Positions 32,331-41,977 of a stretch of DNA of 64,000 nucleotides are shown piece by piece. The DNA is from Aristolochia californica (lineage: Eukaryota; Streptophyta; Magnoliopsida; Piperales; Aristolochiaceae): NCBI GenBank assembly GCA_029961685.1, contig JARWKL010000010.1:22170067-22234066 (forward strand), written 5' to 3'. How positions within the stretch are numbered: position 1 is the first letter of the stretch; the number at the start of each line of letters is the position of its first letter. Made by a program: the position numbers and the translations under genes. The notes under the pieces are model-generated. The model was not told the origin of the DNA and ran no database searches. It saw nothing but the letters and a program-made list of their open reading frames with translations.

Positions 32331-33289
32331 ACTCAGCTTCGTGCGTTGATGAAATTTTCCTAACTTAGGAAAAATTGAATCTGCTTTATCTTCTTCCTTC
32401 GGAGGAAATTTCGTCGACGGTTCGTCGAAAATCAGAATCCTGCCGAATCCTCCTGCCGATCCCGACGATAGCGGCAGTCTCCTTCCTCTCTCATAGCACC
32501 AACGGAGTCGCCTGATTTTTTGGTGGTGAATCGCAGCCCGTCGAGGCTTCACCGCTTGGATAGTTTCTGAGACAGAGGGCTCTCGGAAACGTGTGCATCG
32601 TTGTTGCTCAATCCCCCGAAACCGAGATCCCTTGCAGAAAAGTTGCATACGGCGCCGAAGAAATCTCATGCTTCGCCAGTGGCGAAGAGAAGGCCGTTGG
32701 GGCTTCGCCGCTGGGAGCATTGCCGAGACAGAGGACCTCTATTTCTCAGCCCCTCAGAACAGAGACGCCTTGCGGAAATTTCGCCTACGGCGCCGACGGG
32801 ATCTCCTATTTCTTCGGTGACGAAGAGAAGTCCACTGAGGCGTCGCCGCTTGGAATTTTTTCGAGACAGAGGGCTCTCGAAAAGTTCGCCGACTGACCCA
32901 AAGGACGCGATTGAGTTGTCTGCTACTTCGGTGGCGAATCGCAGCCCTTGGAGGCGAATCATAGCCCTTGGAGGCACCTCAGAGATTTTGAGTGCCGTCG
33001 GATACAGAATTTCCAGTGCCGCCGTTTTTGGAATTTTGGAATCCCCAAATTTCGATGTCGTCGCCGCTGGAGTTCCTGGCCCTTGGCCTTTCTGCTCGTC
33101 CGAGACAGCTTCTGCTGCCTCTTCTTCGCATATGCCGTAATCGGAGATTTGAAGTCGGATGCCCTTCGTTTCTGCAGCAACGAGTTCCTCCCTTGCATAA
33201 CATTCAATGGAAGCATCTAACCGTGCTCGTATTTCCTCTAGTTCCTTACCCATAGCAATCCATCTTTCTTGGGATATAGAATAACCCAT
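32307..33289 (-). CDS. GC-rich ORF in gag position, unknown product
   Basis: From ATG 33289 (soon after the primer site) the frame is open to 32666, 207 codons; an overlapping frame runs to 32307, so a single shift may have split a longer gene. The start reads SISQERWIAMGKELEEIRARLD, a charged helix like the N-terminus of some gypsy gags, and a similar opening (SQDEWMSMEREL) starts the insert at 40068. The C-terminal half is arginine/serine-rich and repetitive. I see no zinc knuckle and no recognised domain. It could be a gag remnant or captured sequence. Confidence 0.45.
32517..32990. repeat. Degenerate tandem repeats of about 115-155 bp
   Basis: Four units start near 32529, 32685, 32822 and 32936, each with GAA(G/T)(A/C)G(A/C)AG.., then a (T/C)(C/G)GCCGCT(T/G)GG core and a CGAGACAGAG motif. 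They are open on both strands: plus-strand 32591-32896 gives two units sharing (Y/A)GA(D/E), GDEEK and ASPLG. Repeat number probably varies between copies. Confidence 0.75.
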
Positions 33290-33299
33290 TGTGTTCCTG

Positions 33300-33311
33300 C
33301 TTTGATACCAG
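33300..33311 (-). other. Primer-binding site of the TR-GAG-like element
   Basis: The minus strand reads CTGGTATCAAAGC, matching the tRNA-iMet site apart from one base, directly beside the 5' LTR. Confidence 0.88.
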
Positions 33312-33312
33312 T

Positions 33313-33741
33313 TGTTATAGTCCCGAATCTGACACAAGGATTCTTTGGGAGGATCTGCAATCTGCCACGGGTTACGGGTCTTCCAAGCATTACCATAGGG
33401 GTGGTAGGAAGACATGGGGAAGATGAAGATCAATGGAGGATGAAAGAATACGTGGGTTTTTGAGGAAAACCCTAACCTTGGATCTAACCTCTTTACGCTA
33501 GATTTAACCTAATTTTTAATACTTCAATGTTTGTGTTTCTCATTACTCTTACCTCTTAAATAGGGTTGACCCTCTTAGGGTTTACAATAAAATATTCTAA
33601 AAATACCCCTATAAATACAATATTCCAAAAATACCCCTATAAATAAAATATTCTAAAAATACCCCTATGACCTAAAACTGAAATAAAATAAGGTAAATTA
33701 AATAAAACAACTAAAATAATAATATTGTTGCGTGCATAACA
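33313..33741 (-). repeat. 5' LTR of the TR-GAG-like element
   Basis: 429 bp, starts TGTTATAGTCCCG and ends GCGTGCATAACA. Identical in length to the other LTR, about 5% different, mostly transitions. A TATTTAAG box is on the minus strand near 33556-33564. Confidence 0.92.
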
Positions 33742-34195
33742 ATACTCTCCTCATCGGTGTGGTCAACCTCACAATGGTGTATAATGGGCATAATTTGCTG
33801 AGAAAATGGGAGGCTTCCCACTCATGAGCTAGTAGCAATGTCTATCATTCTACTTGCCATAGAGTCTTGAAATCCAAGTCCACTTTCCAGGTGATCACCC
33901 ACATCCAAAAATAAATTTATAGTGGTGAGGTGAGAGCATGTACCTTTCCTTGGATTGAGGATGTGAGTAACAATCTTCATAAATACTCGGTGCTCCATGC
34001 TAAGATCTCTAATCTTCACTTCGTAGGAGTTGCCGATAGTTTAACCAAACACTAGCAAGATGGCGTCTTGGATGTTTTAAGGTTAGTTGCTATGGAGGTC
34101 AATAGGCCAGCTCTCCTTTACATATTTGGAAAATTCCAAAGACATTGTCCCTAGTATTGCATTGAGGTCACTTGTCTCTAGGGAGATAGTGGTCT

Positions 34196-35282
34196 TTTCA
34201 CATAACTTGTGAGCCTCAATGTACCTGGGGTGACTAGCTCCACCTCAAGGTTTGTGTAGAAGTATTTTACCAAAAGTGGCTAACCTTCTTCCTCAATCAC
34301 CAAGAGACCCATGTATGGCCTAAATATTCTCTCAAAGCTTTTGATTTCTCTTTTGCAAAAATCAATATCCATTTTTCTTGTCTCAACAATACTCTGAGAG
34401 GGAAAGCTTTTGAAATATTTACCCCTTGGCATTCTCACCTGGAAATCCTCCTTCTAATTTGGCATTTCTTCAAAGATTTCAGTTCTTTTGAAGGTGTAGG
34501 CTTCCTTGCCATGAATTTGGTCCTCACCATTGAGAAAAATCTGATTTTGAAGGCAGTGAAGGAAAAAAGTTTTTTTTCTTTAAGGATTTAGAGGTGGAAT
34601 ACCTCTAAAATTGAAATGAGATTGAAGAGATAGGCTTTGGAAGACAGAGAAATTTAAATGTTTGAAGTTGGAAGCATTTGTGAAATAAAAATGAAGTGAG
34701 GCATCATTTAAAACTTTCAACTTCTCATTTTATACCATGTATGACTGATCATTCTATCTTGATTGATCGATCAATCCCTTAAGTTGATCGGTCAATCAAT
34801 ATACATTGTTTGATCAATGCCCTTTGTAGAGTGATTGAAATGTAATCTTTTGATTTCTATTTCACTCTTATGGCACTCCTAGAATGGTATATGTCCTTGA
34901 AGCTCATTTTTATCAGTCTAAGTGAATCAAGGTGGGTTGTTCATGCCTAGTTCTCCACGAAGATTTGAGAATAGATCAAATCATAATGGCTTTGTGAAAA
35001 AACCCGCTAGATGAATTTCAGTAGGAAGGAATTATATTTTAATTATTTTGGTTTGAACAAGCTCTCTGGTGAAGTGATGTCTTATTTCTCTGTGTTTTAA
35101 TCAAGAGTGGTGAACAAATTTTTTACTTAGGTTTATGGCACTCATATTGTCACAATGGAATGGAATTTCACATTGCTCTAAGCTACAATCATCTAGTTGC
35201 TATTTCATCCAAAGAAGTTGAGCACAACAACTTCCACATACTATGTATTCAGCCTCAGTGGTAGATAATGCAACTGAGTGTT
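34196..35282 (-). pseudogene. D2 downstream region and RNase H
   Basis: 34196-34990 aligns with D1 9284-9498 plus 15141-15627. From about 34990 rightwards the minus strand is RNase H, collinear with D1 15640-15960; a CHFDG-like region and NLLWMK-type residues are readable in pieces. C interrupts it at 35288. Intact GATTGATCGATCAATC words lie near 34760-34800. Confidence 0.72.
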
Positions 35283-35287
35283 GTTAC

Positions 35288-35677
35288 TGTTGGAAGATGG
35301 GCTCACACCCACAAGATCAAGACAAGAAGCCTTCACGTCAAATGAGTGGCATATGTGTAAAATATGGTAATTTCCATAAAGATGGCATGGAGGTGTAAAT
35401 ATGTGTTTCTTTTATGTCTTTTGTTTTATCAACTTGTAGCCCTAAGGACATTGTAAAACTATAAATAAAGGCATTGGCTAATAGGTAGAGCATTGAATCC
35501 CTCTCCTCTCCTTCCACAAATTCATCCGACCCTCCTCTTTTAAATTTGACACAAACCCTTCTTCCCTTAATCCAAACTCTCTCCTTCTACGTTTTTCTTC
35601 TTCTCCTCTTCTTTCTTTCTTCTTCTTCTTATTCCTTGTTGATCTAAAGTTCTTCTCATGGGATCCTAAATTCTACA
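35288..35677 (+). repeat. C 5' LTR
   Basis: 390 bp, TGTTGGAAGATGGG to AAATTCTACA. TATA box CTATAAATAAAGG at about 35459-35471; CT-rich U5. Confidence 0.93.
35459..35471 (+). promoter_or_regulatory. TATA box in the C 5' LTR
   Basis: CTATAAATAAAGG, conserved in the 3' LTR at about 41757-41769 and similar in place to CTATAAATAGAGG in the F LTR. The likely pol II start lies roughly 30 bp downstream. Confidence 0.75.
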
Positions 35678-36568
35678 TGGTATTAGAGCAAGGAGTTTAG
35701 GATCCCACTTGATGAAGTAGTTATGAAATCTGTCCAAGAAATTGGTAAAAGGAGTTCAACCATGAAGAGATAAGTTAATTTTCTTCTTCTTTACATTTTT
35801 TATTCTTATTTACATCCTCCTTCTTTATGTTTTTTTCTTCTTGAACTTTGAATCACATCAAGTCAATATAATCTTCATATTTTGTGAAGATTTATTTTTA
35901 TGACTAAAATGATGTTATAATCTTGATCTTCCTGTAAATCAATTAAAATCTTGATCAAGATCAAAATCTACTTGCGTCTTATCAAGATTGATGTTTGAGA
36001 TTCAGTTACCCTTATGTAACTTGGATCAATTTCATTTGAGGTGGAATCCCAGCACATGTTGCTGTAAATTCTCCCACTTGATGTTGCTCATGGGATTGTA
36101 TTATGTTGTTGGATGCCTGTTATATGTTTGATGAAATTCCAACACTCACTTATCCTTATTATTTCTGTTGCTCTTGAACTTAAACAATTGCATTTTTTTT
36201 ATGTTGAAGTATTCCCATGAGCTGAAGATAAATTTCCTTCCGAGTGTCTTGATTTGCCTCTAAGTTTTCTCTACATATTTTTTTGCTCTTGGTTTGTATT
36301 GGACTTTAGATTAAGGCCTAAGCAGTTGCATCTACCTTCTCCTCTTTTGTTTTTTTTCCTTTAAGAATATAAGAGGAATTTAGTGATGGCTAGATCTTAC
36401 TCTCACTTGCCAAAAGCACAAATTTATTGATAATTTGGTGCTTACTCTCGTGAAGAAATTATGTTCTCCTTTTCCCTCTATTGTTGGTAACTGATTTTGT
36501 CCACGGGTTCTTCAAATTACATTGAGTAATTATTATTATAAGCTGGCCCCTGCCCTTGAGCCCCACAT
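35678..36568 (+). other. C primer-binding site and 5' leader
   Basis: TGGTATTAGAGC (35678-35689) is the tRNA-iMet site with one change. The rest is an AT-rich leader of about 880 bp with no conserved frame. Confidence 0.8.
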
Positions 36569-37134
36569 TTGCCTTGCCTCATCATGGAGAGTGGACACAC
36601 CAGTAATAAGAGTGACATACTCCGCATTACTATGATTCCACTAAGAGGTCTCTCCAATTACCTTAGGTGGTCACAATCGGTACGGAGGGTTCTCATTACT
36701 TGTGATCTTCTAAGTCATGTCATCAAAATCCCTCCTCCGATTGATGAAGAAGATGAGGCCTACCACAAGTGGGTTAAAAAAGATAACATGGTTATCAGTT
36801 GGCTCATCAATAGCATGGAACTGTGAAGGGGGCAGGAAATAGAGGTGGTCGAACGGGTCTGAATAATTCTTGTATTGAGCCTCAACTTTGCACTTACTGT
36901 GGTGGTCAGAACCACCTTGTGGAAACATGCTGGAAACTTCATGGCAAGCCTAATTGGGCCACGGCTAACCCAATCTCTGTTAATGTTGAGAAACGAGAAG
37001 AAAAGGCTGACTCCCACTCTGGAAATGTGACTCTCATTACTGAAGACTACGTTGCATTTCAGAAGACGAAGTCCTTAATGGAATCCTCCATCCTCCATTA
37101 TCTATTGCCGCTACCACTATTGCCTCAAGTATGA
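36569..37134 (+). pseudogene. C gag, shortened
   Basis: Frame 36569-36826 is the N-terminal gag (PLRGLSNYLRWSQSVRRVL, then MVISWLINSMEL). It breaks straight into 36823-37134, which holds a glycine-rich linker and a complete zinc knuckle CTYCGGQNHLVETCW. The gag core between (about 100 codons, present in F) is missing, so the two ends were joined by deletion. ATG 36584 is the likelier start since it directly precedes the conserved region. Confidence 0.83.
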
Positions 37135-37440
37135 TTTCTTCCTCATCATCCTCTTCCTCTTGGATCATCAACTCTAGGCCCTCCAAACACTGTCAGGTAA
37201 CAAACACTTGTTTCAGTCATTATCTCCTTGTCTTCCTTAAAAATTCGTTATTACTGCTAATGGTACCCAAACCAAGGTCCTTGGAAAATGTTCCTCCTCT
37301 CTTATCTCGTCTATTCCTCTTCAAGATGTTTTGTTCGTTCATCAATTTTCTTTAAATTTGATTTCTATTAGTCAATTAACAAAACAGTTGAATTGCTTTG
37401 TCACCTTCTCACCGTCTTCTTGTATATTTTAGGATCTCAC
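37135..37440 (+). pseudogene. C protease remnant
   Basis: The active-site region reads SWIINSRPSKH where relatives have WIIDSGASKH: both the catalytic aspartate and the glycine are changed. Downstream the FVHQFSLNLISISQL segment is readable in another frame near 37335-37385. Confidence 0.8.
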
Positions 37441-38290
37441 TACGAAGTGGGTGATTGGTGGTGGGCACGAAAAGGGGTGCTTGTACTACTTAAATCTTCC
37501 ACCATTAGCTGCCCTACCATCCACTACATCTGAGGCCCAACTTTGGCACAACTGGCTTGGTCATCTGTCTACCTCTTCACTTCGTTTTTTCCTTCCGTCT
37601 TTAAAAGTACTTTCTACTTTCAGTTGTGAGGTTTGTGAATTAAGTAAACACATTAGGATTACATATTCTCCTCATCTTACAACTACAAGTGCTGCTCCTT
37701 TTGAGTTAATACATTCTGATGTATGGGGACCTTTATGTGTCTCAAATATTTTCCAGGTTAAATATTTTATCATTTTTATTGATGATTTTACCCTAGTGAC
37801 TTGGTTATATTTATTTAAAGACCGTTCAAAAATTCTTGCTCTGTTTAAAAATTTTCATGCTATGGTATTGACATAATTTGGGAAGAAAATTCAAATCCTT
37901 TGGTCTGATAATACTAAGGAATATTTGTCTAATGAATTCAAAACATTTTGTGAGGGTAATGGGCTTATCCATTAAACATCATGTGTCTATACCCTTCAAT
38001 AAAATGGTGTTGCTAAAAGTAAGAATTGTCACCTTCTTGAAGTTGCTTAGGACCTTCTCTACTCTATGAAGGTACCTTATTTTTATTGGCCTCATGCTAT
38101 ACTAATGTCATGCTTTTTTTTTAATAGGTTACCTTCATCCATTCTTCATAATAAAACTCCTACTCTATTTTATTTCATGGTGAAGGTCCATTTTCTCTTC
38201 CTCTTAAATAAGCTTCCCCACAAAAAAATAAGCATGATTCTCGATCTATGAGGTGAATTTTTTTTGGGTACTCTCGCACCCAGAAAGGTT
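37441..38290 (+). pseudogene. C integrase
   Basis: Frame 37451-37876 has the zinc-binding pairs (LWHNWLGHLS and CEVCELSKH) and both aspartate regions (HSDVWGP and FIDDFTLVTW). The third acidic residue is lost: QNGVAKSK near 37995-38025 where relatives have VAERK. Frame 38066-38251 is the end of the core (YFYWPHAILMSCFFFNRLPSS). Confidence 0.83.
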
Positions 38291-38299
38291 ATGTCTATT

Positions 38300-38735
38300 A
38301 CAATCCTACCCTTCGGAGGATGCTTGTTTCTCGGGATGTGACTTTCTTTGAGGACAACTCCTTCTACTCCCATGATGCTCTTCCAGGATGGATATTTCCT
38401 TTTACCACATTGTGTCCGCTTGTGCCTTTCAATGTTGATATTAATCCACCCCCTGATACACCGGCCGTACCTTCACCTGTGGAGTTATTGGATCCACCAG
38501 AGGTAAGTCCTCCTATGTTTGGGCCTGAATTTGATACTAGGCCAATTGCTTTAAGAAAGGAACATTGTTCTTGTACTACTTCGCATCCTATCTCAAATTT
38601 TATGTCTCACCATCACTTGTCTTCCGAGTGTTTTTTAGTTCCTTGCTTCTCTTTCTTCTACTTCCATTCCATAGTCGTATCAGGAGGCTCTAAAGCATCT
38701 AGGATGGAAGGCGGCTATGGATGAAGAAATGCAAG
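38300..38735 (+). pseudogene. C integrase C-terminus and linker
   Basis: Frame 38320-38724 has SRDVTFFEDNSFY and a proline-rich linker ending in TRPIALRKEH and SNFMSHHHLSS, collinear with 62063-62200 in G. Confidence 0.78.
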
Positions 38736-39688
38736 CTTTTTATGAAAATCAAACCTGGTCCTTAGCATTACTCCCGAAAGGTAAAATATTTGTTGGTTGT
38801 AGATGAGTGTTTTTGGTGAAACATAACCCGGATTGATCAGTTGCTCATCTTAAATCTCAACTCATTGCTAAAGGTTATATTCAATTCTATGGTATAGATT
38901 ATGAGGAGACCTTCTCTCCTGTTGCCAAATTGAATTTGGTACGTATCATCTTATCTATTGCTGCTAACTCATCATGGCCTGTCTATCAATTGGATGTCAA
39001 AAACACCTTTTTAAATGGTTCAACCACTTGGTTATGTGGTTGAGGGGGAGTCTGTATGCCGGTTAAAAAAATCTTTATATGGGCTTAAACAATCCGCTTG
39101 GGCTTGGTTTGATAAATTTAGGCTAGCACTTCTACGGTTTGGTTTTCATCGGTGCTCGGTTGATCATTCAGTATATTTTAAAGATACTATCAAATGGAAA
39201 ATATTATTGGCTGTATATGATGATGATGATATTATCTTAACCGGTGATGATGCTCAGAGCTTACAAGAAGTGAAAAATATGATATGTCAGGAATTCAAGA
39301 CTAAAGATTTGGGTATGCTTAAATATTTTTTAGGCATAGAAGTTTTTCAATCCAAGCATGGGATAATATTGTCCCAGTAGAAATATGTCTTGGATCTCCT
39401 TGAAGAAATAGGAATGAAGGGTTTTCAACCAGTTGACACACCAACGGATACAAATGTAAAACTGTGTGCCACGAATGGAGAAGATATTGGTAGTGGCAAA
39501 TATCAAAGACTTGTGGGAAAATGGATCTATCTCACGGTAACTAGGCCAGACATATCATATGTTGTAAGTGTGGTGAGTCAATTCATGCACAAACCACAAA
39601 TTACTCACTGGTAGGCGTTAGAGAGAATATTACGATACCTAAAAGGACCTTCGGTAAGAGGATTGTTGTATAAAAAACATGGGCACTT
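38736..39688 (+). pseudogene. C reverse transcriptase
   Basis: RT start near 38700 (AMDEEMQAF), HLKSQLIAKGY at 38845-38880 with stops, YQLDVKNTFLNG at 38985-39018, then a deletion of about 15 codons. Frame 39015-39380 continues (SLYGLKQSAWAWFDKF, KDLGMLKYFLGIEV). The catalytic motif is AVYDDDD at about 39210-39231, with YVDD changed to YDDD. Frame 39390-39614 carries KYQRLVGKWIYLTVTRPDIS. The element at 39689 splits the RNase H region. Confidence 0.85.
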
Positions 39689-40043
39689 TGTTATGGACCA
39701 AATACTGAGCCGAGTCAGGCTGATACACCATGGCTGAGTCAATTACCCTGACTGAGTTAGTTAAATAGTCATTTAGTTTATTTTCTGTTTTATGCTATTT
39801 GGGTTTAAATATGCCTTAGGGGCATTTTTGTAATTTTTCCTAAACTCTTGTTGGCATGAACTATTTATATGCATCGTAAGGTAATGAATGGGAAGAAAAT
39901 TTCTGTATGTTAAACAATCAATTAAACGAGGTCAGGTTCTCCCTCTCATGAGACCTAAGGGGGAGCTCCTTCAAAAGCTCAAAACCTCACAACGATCCTT
40001 CCTATTCATCGTCTTCCTCCCTGTGTTAGATTTGGGCATAACA
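39689..40043 (+). repeat. Single LTR of the insert in C
   Basis: 355 bp with TG/CA ends. A TATTTATATGC box near 39862-39872. The start contains CCGAGTCA and TGAGTCA words resembling those in the 32152-32330 module. The sequence otherwise differs from the 31604 family. Confidence 0.85.
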
Positions 40044-40069
40044 TCTTGGTATCAGAGCAGGAACACGAT

Positions 40070-41082
40070 GAGCCAAGACGAATGGATGTCAATGGAAAGA
40101 GAACTGTCCTTCCATGAATGGAGGTCGGCGAATAGAGAAATGGAAAGAGCATGGGCGAGGACACCTCTCTTCCAGATTGGGGAGAGAATGCGGGAATGGC
40201 GTGTAGATTACACCAAAATGTTTTCTGCACGAAAGAAACTGGCTCTGTCTCTCCAACAGCTTTTTTTGTGCTCTACCTCAGACGGGCAGAGACCCAAAAA
40301 TGGATGTCGGAGGTCAAAAACTTTAGCGAGCACACTGTCTCTCCAGCGGCGGTGACAGTCAACATTGGGGCCTCGGCTATTCCGCAATCGGAGGGGTATT
40401 CAGCACCGCCTTTGTCGGTCCCGACTGATTTGGGTTTGACCTCCCAAATTCCCTTCTGACGAACAGCAAAAATTCTTCCACATTGCATAAGGATGCAATC
40501 AACCCTTCTTCTGTTTGTCCTTTAGAATAGTCAACGCCAGACATCAGCGAACTTGTTCTCTCGGATTATCCCGTCTCGGATAAAATGATAGTGGTGACGT
40601 CCGAAATTGAAGCTCTTCGGGATAAAGCCTCCGAGCAAAGGGTCGTCGTTGCAGAAGAACACGTTCGACCTTGAAGCTCTTCGAAACAGGACGATGTGGA
40701 TTCACAGCTCTTCGTTCGACCTAAACCCTCCAACCGTGGAAACCCCGAGCCGAAAACCAGAGTTGTTCGGCCAGCTACGCACAACACAACACCAAAATCT
40801 AGAACCCAAAAGTTCAAAAACAGGGAGCACTCCAACGACCGCCAGCCCTATTCGAAACATCAGCCTAGATTGGCTGCTATTCACCGTTGGGAACAGGCCA
40901 ACTACCGCGCGGATCGACCATTGGCAACCCGAGCATGGAGGCCACCGTGGGAAGCCGACTGGAATACCTCTAGTGGTAAGTTCTTTAGCCCCAATTCTCC
41001 GACATTTGTTTTGCCCGTCCCCAAATCCCCCAAATTTTTAAGAAAACACTCTAAGATGTCATTGAGTGCGTTTAGTTGGGCT
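40070..41082 (+). other. GC-rich internal region of the insert, unknown coding capacity
   Basis: From ATG 40069 the frame SQDEWMSMERELSFHEW, then MERAWARTP, is open to 40355 as part of frame 39888-40355. Overlapping frames 40151-40459, 40607-41041 and 40696-41136 stay open, as expected of GC-rich DNA. I recognise no domain. Near 40974-40990 AGTGGTAAGTTCTTTAG looks like an exon/intron boundary, so a captured host exon is possible but not shown. Confidence 0.4.
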
Positions 41083-41086
41083 GAAA

Positions 41087-41580
41087 CACTTCAACATAAA
41101 AAGCTTCTCAGATGCAGATTGGGCTGGATCACCTGATGATAGGAAATCTACATCAGGATATTGTACTCTTGTTGGAGGGAATTTGGTTACATGGAAAAGT
41201 AAGAAGTAAAATGAGGTTGCAAGATCTAGCGCCAAAGCAAAATACAGAGGTATGGCCCATATAGTTAGGGAACTCTTATGGATTAGGACCCTTCTTATCG
41301 AATTAGGATTTTATAAAAGAGGTTCAATGGGTCTGCATTGTGACAACCAAGTAGCTATTCATATTACTTCAAATTCAGTCTTTCATGAAAGAACTAAACA
41401 TATTGAGGTGGATTGTTGCTTTATACCGGAGAAGTTTCAAGCAGGAATAATCTCCCTAAAACATGTTTCATCTCAAGAGCAAGTAGCTGATATTCTCACT
41501 AAACCCGTTACATCTAAAGTCCTATCTTTTATATGTGGCAATCTGGGTATTTATGATGTTTTTTCTCCTCCAGCTTGAGG
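41087..41580 (+). pseudogene. C RNase H
   Basis: Resumes after the insert with FSDADWAGSPDDRKST (41107-41155), GYCTLVGGNLVTWKSKK, then frame 41252-41578 ([44 protein letters not shown]). One stop near 41210 lies between. The end abuts the purine tract CAGCTTGAGGGCGAG (41571-41585). Apart from the stop and the insert this domain is well preserved. Confidence 0.87.
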
Positions 41581-41585
41581 GCGAG

Positions 41586-41972
41586 TGTTGGAAGATGGGC
41601 TCAAGCCCACAAGCTCAAGACAAGAAGCCCACACGTCAAAGGAGTAGCATGTGTGAAAAATATGGTACTTTTCATAAATATGGCATAGAGGTGTAAATAT
41701 GTGTTCTTTTTATGTCTTTTGTTTTTATCAAGTTGTAGCCCTAAGGGATTGTAAAACTATAAATAAAGGCATTGGCTAAGAGGTAGAGCATTGAAGCTCT
41801 CTCCTCTCCTTCCAAAAATTCGTCCATCCCTCCTCTTTCTTATTTGATACCCCTTCTTCCCTTAATCCAAACTCTCTCCTTCTACGTTCTTCTTCTTCTC
41901 CTCTTCTTTCTCTCTTCTTCTTCTTCTTCCTTGTTGATCTAAAGTTCTTCTCATGGGATCCTAAATTCTACA
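41586..41972 (+). repeat. C 3' LTR
   Basis: 387 bp matching 35288-35677, with small indels in the CTT-rich part. Ends AAATTCTACA directly before GTTAC. Confidence 0.93.
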
Positions 41973-41977
41973 GTTAC

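Larger units (their letters stand above)
31604..33741 (-). mobile_element. Non-autonomous LTR element with GC-rich gag-position ORF (TR-GAG-like)
   Basis: 2138 bp, LTRs 429 bp each, target duplication ATACT (31599-31603, 33742-33746). On the minus strand: LTR, primer site TGGTATCAAAGC (33300-33311), GCAGGAACAC leader, an ORF from ATG 33289 to 32666 with a second frame to 32307, a poly-T/GC tandem block, a short LEDKLVIQVG-like tail just before the other LTR (32033-32062), and the LTR. A similar LEDK tail ends pol in several Ty3/gypsy elements, so it may be a gypsy deletion derivative. No protease, RT or integrase. LTRs differ at about 22 of 429 positions, making it one of the younger inserts here. 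Confidence 0.88.
31435..34195 (-). pseudogene. Extra (env-position) ORF of D2, split by an insertion
   Basis: Segments 31435-31603 and 33747-34195 align with D1 3836-4453. Frame 33822-34019 shares THILNPRKGT and MASRMIDIATSS with D1. The element at 31604-33741 splits it; 31535-31603 carries the part corresponding to D1 3935-4005. See the D1 entry for the tentative domain idea. Confidence 0.5.
39689..41086 (+). mobile_element. One-LTR non-autonomous element inserted in C
   Basis: Begins with a 355-bp LTR (39689-40043, TGTTATGGACC to GGGCATAACA), a perfect primer site TGGTATCAGAGC (40047-40058) and a leader AGCAGGAACACGATG like that of the element at 31604. Target duplication CACTT (39684-39688, 41087-41091) is exact and removal restores the C sequence, yet no second LTR precedes the right copy; the insert ends TTGGGCTGAAA. 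Either the 3' LTR was lost exactly up to the duplication, or a cDNA lacking it was integrated. Confidence 0.8.
35288..41972 (+). mobile_element. C: Ty1/copia retrotransposon inserted in D2
   Basis: LTRs 35288-35677 and 41586-41972, target duplication GTTAC (35283-35287, 41973-41977). Its own length is about 5.3 kb after removing the insert 39689-41086. Complete order: primer site, leader, gag, protease, integrase, RT, RNase H, purine tract. Same general group as F, G, E and K (Ivana/Oryco-like, tentative). LTRs differ by several percent. Pol has stops, a deletion in RT and changed catalytic residues. Confidence 0.93.

Noticed and set aside
32591..33140. Plus-strand ORFs of 75-179 codons in the GC-rich element
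   Set aside because: Antisense to primer site and LTR order. GC-rich DNA keeps several frames open; the repeats make both strands look coding. Kept only as a repeat observation.
39888..40355. 155-codon ORF as a gene start at 39888
   Set aside because: The first 60 codons lie in the LTR; only the part after the primer site (from 40069) can be element coding sequence.
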